DNA of 64,000 bases from NCBI RefSeq assembly GCF_001983165.1, contig NZ_MNPU01000002.1, forward strand, positions 1 through 64,000. The letters are read 5' to 3'. The stretch is from Pseudomonas gessardii. GTDB taxonomy: Bacteria; Pseudomonadota; Gammaproteobacteria; Pseudomonadales; Pseudomonadaceae. Shown here in pieces: positions 6,826 through 15,729 of this stretch. A program made the position numbers and the translations under genes. Position 1 is the stretch's first letter, and each line of letters opens with the position of its first letter. A model generated the notes under the pieces. The model searched no databases. It saw only the letters and a list, made by a program, of their open reading frames with translations, and had not been told where the DNA came from.

Positions 6826-8235
6826 ATGATCCGCACTTATTACGATGAAATGTACGATGAGGCTGGCCAGGTCCGGCCGCACTATCGCGAGTTTGCCCGC
6901 TGGCTGGAGCAAACCCCGCCGGAACTGCTGGCCCAGCGTCGGCGTGAAGCCGATTTGCTGTTTCACCGCGCCGGTATCACCTTCACCCTGTACGGCGACG
7001 AACAGGGTACCGAGCGCCTGATTCCCTTCGATACCATCCCGCGCAGCATTCCCGCCAGTGAATGGCGAGTGGTCGAACGTGGCTGCATCCAGCGGGTCAA
7101 GGCATTGAACCTGTTCCTCGCCGACCTGTACCACGACCAGCGGATTATCAAGGCCGGGATCATTCCTGCCGAGCAAGTGCTGGCCAACGAGCAATACCAG
7201 TTGGCGATGCAGGGTCTGGACCTGCACCGAGATATCTATTCCCACGTCTCGGGTGTCGACCTCGTACGGGATGGCGACGGCACGTACTACGTGCTGGAAG
7301 ACAACCTGCGCACCCCCAGCGGTGTGAGCTACATGCTCGAAGACCGCAAGATGATGATGCGCCTGTTCCCCGAGCTGTTCGCCGCCCAGCGCATCGCGCC
7401 GATCGATCATTACCCCAACCTGTTGCTCGACACCCTGAAAAGCGCCAGCCCGCTGGACAACCCCAGCGTGGTGGTGCTGACGCCCGGGCGCTTCAACAGC
7501 GCGTTCTTTGAACATGCCTTCCTCGCCCGGGAAATGGGGGTAGAGCTGGTGGAAGGCGCCGACCTGTTCGTGCGTGACGACCGCGTATTCATGCGCACCA
7601 CCGACGGGCCGAAGGCGGTGGATGTGATCTACCGCCGCCTCGACGATGCCTACCTCGACCCGCTGGCCTTCAACCCGGCGTCGATGCTCGGCGTGCCGGG
7701 CCTGCTGGCCGCCTACCGCTCGGGCAACGTGGTGCTGGCCAATGCCATTGGCACCGGGGTGGCGGATGACAAGTCGGTGTATCCCTTCGTTACCGACATG
7801 ATCCGTTTTTACCTGGATGAAGAGCCGATCCTCAAGAATGTTCCGACGTTCCAGTGTCGCAAGCCTGACGAGCTGTCCCATGTGTTGGCGAACCTGCCCG
7901 AGCTGGTGGTCAAGGAAACCCAGGGTTCCGGTGGCTACGGCATGCTGGTTGGCCCGGCCGCCAGCGCTGCCGAGATCGAAGCCTTTCGGGCGCGGATCAA
8001 GGCCAAGCCCCATGCCTACATCGCCCAGCCGACCCTGTGCCTGTCGACGTGCCCGACCTTTGTCGAAAACGGCATCGCCCCCCGGCATATCGACCTGCGG
8101 CCGTTCGTCCTGTCCGGCAAGGAAACCCGTGTGGTGCCCGGCGGGCTGACCCGCGTGGCGCTGCGTGAAGGCTCGCTGGTGGTCAACTCGTCCCAGGGCG
8201 GCGGCACCAAAGACACCTGGGTGGTCGAGGAATGA
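6826..8235 (+). CDS. Circularly permuted ATP-grasp protein (DUF404/DUF407 type)
   Basis: A 469-residue protein of the circularly permuted type 2 ATP-grasp family. Family marks include the N-terminal FHRAGITFTLYG..GTERLIPFD, the nucleotide-region ..YYVLEDNLRTPSGVSYMLEDR, DVIYRRLDDAYLDPL and VVKETQGSGGYGMLVGP. ATP-grasp enzymes join carboxylates to amines; comparative genomics has linked this permuted family to peptide-bond or amide formation, but the substrate is unknown. The ATG at 6826 follows ACAAGGAG. It is the first gene of an operon with an alpha-E protein and a transglutaminase-like protein (gap of four bases, then a 4-bp overlap). The promoter is of the NtrC/sigma-54 type, so nitrogen limitation is the likely signal. 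Confidence 0.88.
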   Translation: MIRTYYDEMYDEAGQVRPHYREFARWLEQTPPELLAQRRREADLLFHRAGITFTLYGDEQGTERLIPFDTIPRSIPASEWRVVERGCIQRVKALNLFLADLYHDQRIIKAGIIPAEQVLANEQYQLAMQGLDLHRDIYSHVSGVDLVRDGDGTYYVLEDNLRTPSGVSYMLEDRKMMMRLFPELFAAQRIAPIDHYPNLLLDTLKSASPLDNPSVVVLTPGRFNSAFFEHAFLAREMGVELVEGADLFVRDDRVFMRTTDGPKAVDVIYRRLDDAYLDPLAFNPASMLGVPGLLAAYRSGNVVLANAIGTGVADDKSVYPFVTDMIRFYLDEEPILKNVPTFQCRKPDELSHVLANLPELVVKETQGSGGYGMLVGPAASAAEIEAFRARIKAKPHAYIAQPTLCLSTCPTFVENGIAPRHIDLRPFVLSGKETRVVPGGLTRVALREGSLVVNSSQGGGTKDTWVVEE

Positions 8236-8239
8236 AACC

Positions 8240-9190
8240 ATGTTGAGCAGAACTGCCTCGGATTTATATTGGATGTCGCGCTATCTGGAGCGCGCGGAAA
8301 ACCTCGCACGCATGCTGGATGTCAGCTATTCACTGTCGCTGATGCCCCAGGATGGACGCGGCGATGGCTTGCACGAACTGGCCATGCCCCTGCTGATCAC
8401 CGGCACCCTGGATGACTACCATGAACGCCACGGCGAGCTGCATGCCGAGCGCCTGTTGCACTTCTTCGCCCTGGACGCGGCCAACCCGGCGAGCATCTAC
8501 AGTTGCTTGGGCGCCGCCCGCGCCAGTGCCCATGCCGTACGTGGGCGGATTACCGCCGACATGTGGGAAAACATCAACGCCACCTGGTTGGATATTCGCG
8601 ATATCGCCCAGGAGGGGCTGAGCCGCTATGGCATGAGCCGGTTCTGCGAGTGGGTCAAGGAACGTTCCCACCTGTTTCGCGGCGCCACCTACGGCACCAT
8701 CATGCGCAATGACGCCTTTCGCTTTATTCGCCTGGGCACCTTTATCGAAAGGGCCGACAACACGTTGCGCCTGCTGGATGCGCGCTACGAGATGGCCGGC
8801 GACCAGGCCGCCGTGGTGATTGATGGCACCGCCCACGCCTATTACCAGTGGAGCGCGCTGCTGCGGGCCTTGTCGTCCTTCGAGGCCTACACCGAGGTCT
8901 ATCGTGACGCTCCCGGTGCCCGCCAGGTGGCCGAGCTGTTGCTGCTGCGCGCCGATGTACCGCGCTCCTTGCGCGCGTGCAGCGAAGAGATTGACCAGAT
9001 CCTCGCCAGCCTGCCCGGCATCAACGGCCGCCCGGCCCAGCGCCTGGCCGCCGAGATGGACGCGCGCCTGCGCTTTACCGCGATTGACGAAATCCTTGAG
9101 GAAGGCCTGCACGCCTGGCTGACCGACTTCATCCCCCTGGTGCGCCAGTTGGGCAACGCCATTCACCATTCCTACCTGGAGGCGGCATGA
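8240..9190 (+). CDS. Alpha-E domain protein (DUF403)
   Basis: A 316-residue, almost wholly helical protein beginning MLSRTASDLYWMSRYLERAENLARML, the signature opening of the alpha-E family. Other family segments are ARASAHAVRGRITADMWENIN and FRFIRLGTFIERADNTLRLLDARYE. The biochemical role is not established. Alpha-E proteins almost always sit next to a permuted ATP-grasp protein, sometimes fused to it, so it is probably the partner subunit. The start is the ATG five bases after the preceding stop; the end overlaps the next start as ATGA. Confidence 0.88.
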   Translation: MLSRTASDLYWMSRYLERAENLARMLDVSYSLSLMPQDGRGDGLHELAMPLLITGTLDDYHERHGELHAERLLHFFALDAANPASIYSCLGAARASAHAVRGRITADMWENINATWLDIRDIAQEGLSRYGMSRFCEWVKERSHLFRGATYGTIMRNDAFRFIRLGTFIERADNTLRLLDARYEMAGDQAAVVIDGTAHAYYQWSALLRALSSFEAYTEVYRDAPGARQVAELLLLRADVPRSLRACSEEIDQILASLPGINGRPAQRLAAEMDARLRFTAIDEILEEGLHAWLTDFIPLVRQLGNAIHHSYLEAA

Positions 9191-9990
9191 GACTTTCCAT
9201 CAGCCACGAAACCACCTACCGCTATGAAGACCAGGTGCGTGCCAGCATCCAGTACCTGCGCCTGACCCCCCACGACAGCGAGCGCCAGCATGTGCTCAGT
9301 TGGCAACTGGATCTACCGCGTCCGGTGCGGGCCCAGTTGGACCCGTTCGGCAATATCCTGCATGTGCTGACCCTGGACGAACCCCATGAGTCGATCATCA
9401 TCGGCGCCCGTGGCCAGGTGGACATCGACGAGTGGCGCGAGGCCGAGCACGACAGCCAATCGCCCTTTCCCTTCCAGCGCTGCACGCGCCTGACCGAGCC
9501 GGACGAGGCCCTGCGCGCCTTTGCCCAGCAGCACTGCGGCAAGCGTCGGGATCGCAATGCCCTGATCGACCTGATGCACGCCCTCAACCAGCACATCGCC
9601 TATGTGCCAGGCGCCACGCAAGTGGAGACTAGTGCGGCCGAGGCGTTCGCCGGGCGTGCCGGGGTTTGCCAGGACCATGCCCACGCCTTCCTGGCCTGCG
9701 CGCGCAGCCTGGGGATCGCCACGCGCTATGTGTCGGGGTATTTGTACAGCGAGGACAGCGAACACCTGGCCAGCCACGCCTGGGCCGAAGCCTGGCTGGA
9801 TGACGCCTGGTACAGCTTCGATGTGACCAACCAACTGGCCCGCCCGGAGCGGCATCTGAAACTGGCGGTGGGCCTGGATTACCTCGACGCGTGCCCGGTG
9901 CGCGGCATGCGCCGTGGCGGCGGGCATGAGCAGATGCATGCCAGGGTGTTTGTGGCACCGAGCCCGGTGATTCTGGTGCAGCAGCAATAA
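9187..9990 (+). CDS. Transglutaminase-like cysteine peptidase family protein
   Basis: A 267-residue protein with an N-terminal beta-rich transglutaminase-N region (MRLSISHETTYRYEDQVRAS) and a transglutaminase-like core. The triad is visible: Cys in RAGVCQDHAHAFLACARSLGI, His in SHAWAEAWLDD and Asp in SFDVTN. No signal peptide is present, so it acts in the cytoplasm. In these operons it is expected to act as a peptidase or amidase on the product of the ATP-grasp enzyme; this is inferred from co-occurrence. Its ATG overlaps the alpha-E stop by four bases, showing translational coupling. Confidence 0.88.
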   Translation: MRLSISHETTYRYEDQVRASIQYLRLTPHDSERQHVLSWQLDLPRPVRAQLDPFGNILHVLTLDEPHESIIIGARGQVDIDEWREAEHDSQSPFPFQRCTRLTEPDEALRAFAQQHCGKRRDRNALIDLMHALNQHIAYVPGATQVETSAAEAFAGRAGVCQDHAHAFLACARSLGIATRYVSGYLYSEDSEHLASHAWAEAWLDDAWYSFDVTNQLARPERHLKLAVGLDYLDACPVRGMRRGGGHEQMHARVFVAPSPVILVQQQ

Positions 9991-10018
9991 TCCCTGCCGC
10001 ATCCTGCTGAAGCCGGCT

Positions 10019-10843
10019 CTACAAGTGCGGGTCGGTTTTGCGCGTGGCCATATGCTTCAAATACCCTACCAGCAACTCCAGGTCGGTATCTGGCAACACG
10101 CTGGCGGCAAACGCTGGCATTTTGGCTTGCGGCCAATGCCTCAGGCTCTGGGGATCACGGATGTAACGCTTGAGGAAGTCGCTGCCCAAATACTCGGTCG
10201 GGCTGTAGGGCAGATTCAGATCCGGGCCTACTTGCGCGTCACCCGCGCCGTTTAGACGATGACAGGCCAGGCAGTTTTTCTGAAACAGGGCGAACCCCTG
10301 GTTGATCGGATCATCCACCGCCAGCGCAGGATCGGGCAGCAGCGCCGGGAAGCGTTCGGCCACGGTTTTCAACTGTTTGATCGTCGAGATCTGGAATGGC
10401 CATTGTTCCGGGCTGATCCGGCTCGCCTGGGGCTGGGTCCACACCAGATAGAACGGCCCGGCACTGGGTTTGCCAGTGGCCAGCGGGGGCCACGGCTGAG
10501 CCGGGTCCTCCACTGCCAACCAGGCCTGGGCGCCGCTTTGCTGCAGCAGTGGCGCGGCGGCCAGTTCGGCGGCGAAACCATCGAGCGCCACCGCCTGCAC
10601 ATGGTTCTGCGCTTGCAGGCCCGGTAAGAGGGCGGCCAATGGTACTGCGCGATAGGTCATATTGCGCTTGTAGGAAACGTCATCGACGATCTGCACCGTC
10701 TGTGCTGCCGGGTGCTTGAGCAGGTCGGCGGTGTGCCAGGTGGTGCGGCTGTGATCCAACTCGATGGTCAATTGGGCCGCGCTGGCGGGGTAGGCCAGGA
10801 TCAGCATCAGCAGGACGATAATCGGTTTCAAGGCGAAGCCCAT
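10019..10843 (-). CDS. Exported c-type cytochrome with N-terminal extra domain
   Basis: A 274-residue exported protein with a signal peptide (MGFALKPIIVLLMLILAYPASA). Residues about 25-170 resemble the small substrate-side domain seen with some oxidoreductases (TIELDHSRTTWHTADLLKH). Residues about 175-270 are a class I cytochrome c domain with the haem motif CLACH and a later Met (PQAKMPAF) as likely sixth ligand. It should sit in the periplasm and pass electrons; the partner enzyme is unknown and not in the window. The ATG at 10843 was chosen because the upstream in-frame start would bury the signal peptide. It is transcribed alone, convergent with the transglutaminase gene. Confidence 0.75.
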   Translation of the reverse strand: MGFALKPIIVLLMLILAYPASAAQLTIELDHSRTTWHTADLLKHPAAQTVQIVDDVSYKRNMTYRAVPLAALLPGLQAQNHVQAVALDGFAAELAAAPLLQQSGAQAWLAVEDPAQPWPPLATGKPSAGPFYLVWTQPQASRISPEQWPFQISTIKQLKTVAERFPALLPDPALAVDDPINQGFALFQKNCLACHRLNGAGDAQVGPDLNLPYSPTEYLGSDFLKRYIRDPQSLRHWPQAKMPAFAASVLPDTDLELLVGYLKHMATRKTDPHL

Positions 10844-10987
10844 ATGGCAATGGCGATTCGCGCCCACGATACCGGAAATCAGCTGCTGAACCGCAGGCAA
10901 AAAGACAGCCCCGACCACAGGAGCGCTATAAGCGAGATCCCGGGCGGTGCTGTCAAGAGCTGCAATGTCTAGGTGTGAACGGCCCGT

Positions 10988-11083
10988 TCAACCAATGATC
11001 TTGGTCAGGTTGGGCAAAATCAGAATCAATGTAGTGGCGAAGAGAATGAGCCCCGCCTGGCGAACTTTCGATTGTTTGAACAT
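10988..11083 (-). CDS. 31-residue single-helix membrane peptide
   Basis: A short reading frame encodes MFKQSKVRQAGLILFATT, then LILILPNLTKIIG. It has a positively charged N-terminal tail and one hydrophobic helix (about residues 10-25), the usual layout of small inner-membrane peptides. A purine-rich AAAAGGCAG lies just before the ATG. The coding pattern is clean, with no rare-codon run. I do not recognise a family; it could stabilise or regulate a membrane complex. Confidence 0.55.
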   Translation of the reverse strand: MFKQSKVRQAGLILFATTLILILPNLTKIIG

Positions 11084-11517
11084 GGCTGACTGCCTTTTGT
11101 TGTTATTCCTAAGCGTCAAATGCGCCGATGTATGCACCATCCATTGGCTACGTTAAGCCGGCTAGATGGCATTTTTCTTACAGCTGCTCCAGCAAGACCC
11201 GGCAGCAGCTTCATACACGTCTTACTGATTCAACCTTAGAGCCCCTGTCGGACGTGGCTTAGATCGCTTTCATATCAAGTTATATTGAAATCCTTTTAAA
11301 AAGGTATGAGGCAGATAGCCATCTTCGCCCCAGCCCCTTGGCTAGACAGCTAAAACGATTAACCCGAGGTTTCCGGTAGTCTCCTACCGTTCGTCTGAGC
11401 GTGGTCGTCAAGGTCAATGAGCGCATCGGTCATTGAATCTGCCCTCGTGGCGCTTAAGGTAAGGGCACGGTCGGCTCTCCCCTTGAGAGCTCCATTGCAC
11501 AGTGGTTCGAGGACGTC
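11084..11517. other. Gene-free intergenic region
   Basis: No convincing gene is visible in these 434 bases. They contain an AT-rich patch (11275-11305), a small hairpin CGGTAG/CTACCG (11374-11389) and the inverted repeat at 11414. They should hold the promoter of the thiolase operon. Confidence 0.5.
11414..11436 (+). promoter_or_regulatory. Inverted repeat, candidate operator
   Basis: TCAATGA and TCATTGA are perfect inverted copies separated by nine bases, about 80 bases upstream of the thiolase start. The size fits a dimeric repressor site; the regulator is unknown. Confidence 0.35.
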
Positions 11518-12723
11518 ATGACCCAAGCTTTGATCTTTGATGCAATACGTACGCCCCGGGGCAAAGGCAAGGCCGATGGTGCACTGTACAGCGTCAAGCC
11601 GGTGAACCTGTTGGCCGGCTTGCTCACTGCCCTGCAACAGCGTAGCGACCTGGACACGCGCCAGGTGGATGACATTGTGCTGGGATGCGTCACACCGGTC
11701 GGTGACCAGGGGGCGGATATCGCCAAGACCGCCGCGCTGGTGGCCGACTGGGACGTCAGCGTCGCCGGTGTGCAGGTCAACCGCTTCTGTGCGTCGGGCC
11801 TGGAGGCAGTCAACCTCGGGGCAATGAAGGTGCGTTCCGGTTTCGAGGACCTGGTGGTGGTTGGCGGTGTCGAGTCCATGTCCCGCGTGCCCATGGGCAG
11901 CGACGGCGGTGCCTGGGTGCTGGACCCGCAGACCAATATGCACAGCCACTTCACGCCCCAGGGGATTGGCGCCGACCTGATTGCCACCCTGGAAGGCTTC
12001 ACCCGCGAAGATGTCGATGCCTTCGCCTTGCACTCCCAGCAGAAAGCGGCACGGGCCAGATCAGACGGTTCCTTCAAGAAATCCCTGATCCCGGTGCAGG
12101 ACCAGAACGGCATCGTACTGCTCGATCACGACGAATTTATCCGGGGCGACTCGACGCTCGAAGGCCTGGGCAAGCTCAAGCCCAGCTTTGAAATGATGGG
12201 CCAGATGGGCTTCGATGCCACGGCCTTGCGGGTCTACAGCCATGTCGAGCGCATCCGGCATGTGCACACGCCGGGTAACAGCTCCGGGATTGTCGATGGC
12301 GCGGCCTTGATGCTGATCGGCTCCGAGGCTCGGGGTCGCGAACTGGGCCTGCAAGCGCGGGCGCGCATTGTCGCCACGGCGGTCACCAGCACCGACCCGA
12401 CCATCATGCTCACCGGCCCCGCGCCCGCCACCCGCAAGGCCCTGGCCAAGGCCGGGCTGCGGGTCGAGGACATCGACCTGTTCGAGGTCAACGAAGCCTT
12501 TGCCTCGGTGGTGCTCAAGTTCATCAAGGACATGGGCATCGACGCCGCCCGGGTCAATGTCAATGGCGGCTCGATTGCCCTGGGCCACCCGCTGGGGGCC
12601 ACGGGGTGCGCGATCCTCGGCACCCTGCTCGACGAACTGGAGGCGCGCCAGCAGCGCTACGGCCTGGCCACGCTCTGTGTGGGCGGCGGCATGGGTATTG
12701 CCACCATTATCGAACGCCTCTGA
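11518..12723 (+). CDS. Acetyl-CoA C-acyltransferase (thiolase)
   Basis: A 401-residue thiolase. It has the nucleophile Cys near residue 90 ([13 protein letters not shown]), the C-terminal [17 protein letters not shown] with the catalytic His, and the second Cys in [10 protein letters not shown]. It should cleave 3-ketoacyl-CoA, or condense acetyl-CoA, in the cytoplasm. The next gene, 16 bases downstream, is a FadB-like hydratase/dehydrogenase, so together they can carry out the last three steps of beta-oxidation. They differ from the fadBA order (alpha subunit first), so this is probably a second, FadIJ-like or specialised set. The ATG follows a GAGGACGTC stretch. Confidence 0.9.
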   Translation: MTQALIFDAIRTPRGKGKADGALYSVKPVNLLAGLLTALQQRSDLDTRQVDDIVLGCVTPVGDQGADIAKTAALVADWDVSVAGVQVNRFCASGLEAVNLGAMKVRSGFEDLVVVGGVESMSRVPMGSDGGAWVLDPQTNMHSHFTPQGIGADLIATLEGFTREDVDAFALHSQQKAARARSDGSFKKSLIPVQDQNGIVLLDHDEFIRGDSTLEGLGKLKPSFEMMGQMGFDATALRVYSHVERIRHVHTPGNSSGIVDGAALMLIGSEARGRELGLQARARIVATAVTSTDPTIMLTGPAPATRKALAKAGLRVEDIDLFEVNEAFASVVLKFIKDMGIDAARVNVNGGSIALGHPLGATGCAILGTLLDELEARQQRYGLATLCVGGGMGIATIIERL

Positions 12724-12739
12724 GCCTAAGGAATCTGTC

Positions 12740-14884
12740 ATGAGCGACGCCATTCGTTACGAAAAAGGCCAGGACCAGATCGTGGTGCTGACCCTCGACA
12801 TGCCCGGCCAGAGTGCCAACACCATGAACGCGGCCTACCGCGAGGCCATGGCCGCTACCGTTGCGCGCCTGGACGCGGAAAAGGATGGGTTGGCCGGGGT
12901 CATTATCACCTCGGCGAAAAAAACCTTTTTTGCCGGCGGTGACCTCAATGAACTGATCAAAGTCGACAAGCCCCACGCCAAGGCGTTCTACGACATGGTC
13001 CTGGGCCTCAAAGCGCAACTGCGCAGCCTGGAAACCCTGGGCAAGCCGGTAGTAGCCGCGATCAACGGCGCAGCCCTCGGCGGTGGCTGGGAACTGTGCC
13101 TGGCGTGCCAGCATCGTGTGGCGCTGGATCATCCAGCTGTGCAGATCGGCTTGCCGGAAGTCACCCTGGGCCTGCTGCCGGGTGGCGGCGGGGTGGTGCG
13201 CATGGTGCGCATGCTGGGCCTGGAAAAGGCTTTGCCATATCTGCTCGAAGGCAAGAAGATCAGCGCGCAAAAGGCCCAGCAGGCCGGGTTGATCGACGAG
13301 TTGGCGGCGGATCGCGATGAGCTGCTGGCCAAGTCCCGGGCCTGGATCCTGGCCAATCCGACGGCCAAACAGCCTTGGGATATCAAGGGCCATCAGATTC
13401 CTGGCGGCACACCGTCCAATCCGAAAGTCGCGCAAATGCTCGCCATTGCGCCGTCGATACTGCGCAGTAAAACCCATGGCTGTTTCCCCGCCCCGGAGAA
13501 AATCCTCTGCGCGGCCGTGGAAGGCGCCCAGGTGGACTTCGACACCGCACACCTGATCGAGACCCGTTATTTCACCGAACTCACCACCGGCCAGGTGGCG
13601 AAGAACATGATCGGCACCTTCTGGTTCCAGCTCAACGAAATCAACGCCGGAGGCTCACGGCCTGCGGGGTTTGCGCCGTATGTCACACGCAAGGTCGGCA
13701 TCCTCGGCGCCGGCATGATGGGCGCGGGGATTGCCTACGCCAGCGCGTCGGCGGGCGTGGAGGTGGTGCTCAAGGACGTCACGCTGGCGGCGGCAGAGAA
13801 GGGCAAGGCCCACTCGGCGGCGCTGCTGGACAAGAAGGTCAGCCGTGGGCAACTGACGCCTGAGCAGCGGGAAAGCACCCTGGCGCGGATCCATCCTACA
13901 GATAATGATGTCGATCTGGCTGGCTGCGACCTGATCATCGAAGCCGTATTTGAAGACCGCGACCTCAAGGCCAAGGTCTCGGCCGCCGCCCAGCGTGTGG
14001 TGGGCGCTGATGCGGTGATTGCGTCCAATACCTCCACCTTGCCCATCAGCGGCCTGGCGAGTGCGGTGCCGGATCAAGGCAAGTTTATCGGCCTGCACTT
14101 CTTCAGCCCGGTGGAAAAAATGCCCCTGGTGGAAATCATCAAGGGTGCCAACACCAGCGACGAAACCCTGGCTCGCGGTTTTGATTTCGTACTGCAAATC
14201 AAGAAAACCCCGATTGTGGTGAATGACAGCCGCGGCTTCTTCACCTCGCGGGTGTTTGGCACCTTCACCAACGAAGGCATCACCCTGCTCGGCGAAGGCG
14301 TGGCTGCGCCGATGATCGAGACCGAGGCGCGCAAGGCCGGGATGCCGATTGGCCCGCTGGCGATTTCTGACGAAGTTTCCCTCAGCCTGATGAGCCATAT
14401 CCGCCAGCAGACAGCCAAGGATCTGCAGGCCGAAGGCAAGACACTGCCCGCGCATCCGGCCTTTGCGGTGATCGACCTGTTGCTTAATGAGTACAAGCGT
14501 CCGGGCAAGGCGGCGGGCGGTGGTTTCTATGAGTACCCCAGTGATGGCCAGAAATACCTGTGGCCAGAACTCAAGGTGCGCTTTGAACAGGCCAGCCAGC
14601 AGATTTCAGCCCAGGACGTGCGCGACCGCTTGCTGTTTATCCAGGCCATCGAAACGGTGCGGTGCGTGGAGGAGGGCGTGTTGATGTCCACCGCCGATGC
14701 CAATATTGGCTCGATCTTCGGCATCGGCTTTGCGGCCTGGAGCGGCGGGGCGCTGCAGTTTATCAACCAGTACGGGCTGAACGACTTTGTAGCGCGGGCG
14801 CGTTACCTGGCCGAGCAATACGGCGAGCGGTTCACCCCGCCCGCCTTGTTGCTGGAAAAAGCCGCCCAGGGCACGACGTTCTAG
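12740..14884 (+). CDS. Enoyl-CoA hydratase / 3-hydroxyacyl-CoA dehydrogenase (FadB-like)
   Basis: A 714-residue bifunctional beta-oxidation enzyme, the normal length for FadB/FadJ. Residues 1-190 are a crotonase domain with both acidic residues in place (GGGWELCLACQHRVA and QIGLPEVTLGLLPG). From about residue 315 comes the NAD-binding fold (GILGAGMMGAGIAYASA), with SNTSTLPISGLA and the catalytic His in LHFFSPVEKMPLVEII, then two C-terminal dehydrogenase domains. The start is the ATG at 12740 (MSDAIRYEKGQDQ); a longer open frame upstream only overlaps the thiolase in another frame. It is co-transcribed with the thiolase. Confidence 0.9.
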   Translation: MSDAIRYEKGQDQIVVLTLDMPGQSANTMNAAYREAMAATVARLDAEKDGLAGVIITSAKKTFFAGGDLNELIKVDKPHAKAFYDMVLGLKAQLRSLETLGKPVVAAINGAALGGGWELCLACQHRVALDHPAVQIGLPEVTLGLLPGGGGVVRMVRMLGLEKALPYLLEGKKISAQKAQQAGLIDELAADRDELLAKSRAWILANPTAKQPWDIKGHQIPGGTPSNPKVAQMLAIAPSILRSKTHGCFPAPEKILCAAVEGAQVDFDTAHLIETRYFTELTTGQVAKNMIGTFWFQLNEINAGGSRPAGFAPYVTRKVGILGAGMMGAGIAYASASAGVEVVLKDVTLAAAEKGKAHSAALLDKKVSRGQLTPEQRESTLARIHPTDNDVDLAGCDLIIEAVFEDRDLKAKVSAAAQRVVGADAVIASNTSTLPISGLASAVPDQGKFIGLHFFSPVEKMPLVEIIKGANTSDETLARGFDFVLQIKKTPIVVNDSRGFFTSRVFGTFTNEGITLLGEGVAAPMIETEARKAGMPIGPLAISDEVSLSLMSHIRQQTAKDLQAEGKTLPAHPAFAVIDLLLNEYKRPGKAAGGGFYEYPSDGQKYLWPELKVRFEQASQQISAQDVRDRLLFIQAIETVRCVEEGVLMSTADANIGSIFGIGFAAWSGGALQFINQYGLNDFVARARYLAEQYGERFTPPALLLEKAAQGTTF

Positions 14885-14981
14885 CCATCCGACAGGGCCT
14901 CGGTGGGGCTTGCCTTGAAAGGGTATTTCAGGGCAGGCTGACGGGTGTGCATTATTCCCACCACCGTGTCAGGTATTTTTT

Positions 14982-15704
14982 ATGTCGCTACGCATCTGCA
15001 TTCTGGAAACCGATATCCTGCGTCCAGAACTGGTCGATCAATATCAAGGTTACGGGCAGATGTTCCAGCGCCTGTTTTCGCAGCAGCCGATTGCCGCCGA
15101 GTTCATCGTCTACAACGTGATGCAAGGCCTCTACCCGGCAGACAGCGAAGTGTTCGACGCCTACCTGGTGACGGGCAGCAAGGCGGATTCCTTCGCCACC
15201 GACCCGTGGATCGAAACCCTCAAGGCCTACCTGTTGAACCGCTACAAGCGGGGCGACAAGCTACTTGGCATCTGTTTTGGCCATCAACTGCTAGCGTTGC
15301 TGCTGGGCGGCAAGAGCGAGCGGGCGAGCCAGGGCTGGGGCGTGGGTATCCACAACTATCAACTGGCCGCCAAGGCCCCGTGGATGAGCCCGGTGGTGGA
15401 AGAACTGACCCTGTTGATCAGCCATCAGGACCAGGTCACCGCCTTGCCGGAAAACGCCACGGTGATCGCCTCCAGCGACTTCTGCCCGTTTGCCGCTTAT
15501 CACATCAACGACCAGGTGCTGTGCTTCCAGGGGCACCCGGAGTTTATCCACGATTACTCCCGGGCACTGTTGGACATTCGCCAGCAGAACCTGGGCGAGC
15601 AGATCTACCAACGCGGCGTCGCCAGCCTGGCGCACGACCACCACGGCGTAACCGTGGCGGAATGGATGATGCGTTTTGTGGCACACAAGCCGCAGGTGGC
15701 CTGA
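14982..15704 (+). CDS. Class I glutamine amidotransferase-like protein
   Basis: A 240-residue free-standing class I glutamine amidotransferase domain. The nucleophile elbow is GICFGHQLLALLLGGK (Cys about residue 90) and the His/Glu pair is in CFQGHPEFIHDYS. Such stand-alone proteins (GMP synthase-like, GATase1_1) include gamma-glutamyl amine hydrolases such as PuuD-like enzymes, so it may hydrolyse a gamma-glutamyl bond rather than feed ammonia to a partner. No synthetase partner is next to it. It is convergent with corA. Confidence 0.82.
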   Translation: MSLRICILETDILRPELVDQYQGYGQMFQRLFSQQPIAAEFIVYNVMQGLYPADSEVFDAYLVTGSKADSFATDPWIETLKAYLLNRYKRGDKLLGICFGHQLLALLLGGKSERASQGWGVGIHNYQLAAKAPWMSPVVEELTLLISHQDQVTALPENATVIASSDFCPFAAYHINDQVLCFQGHPEFIHDYSRALLDIRQQNLGEQIYQRGVASLAHDHHGVTVAEWMMRFVAHKPQVA

Positions 15705-15729
15705 TCATTGAGTGAGCGGGGTGGGCCGG

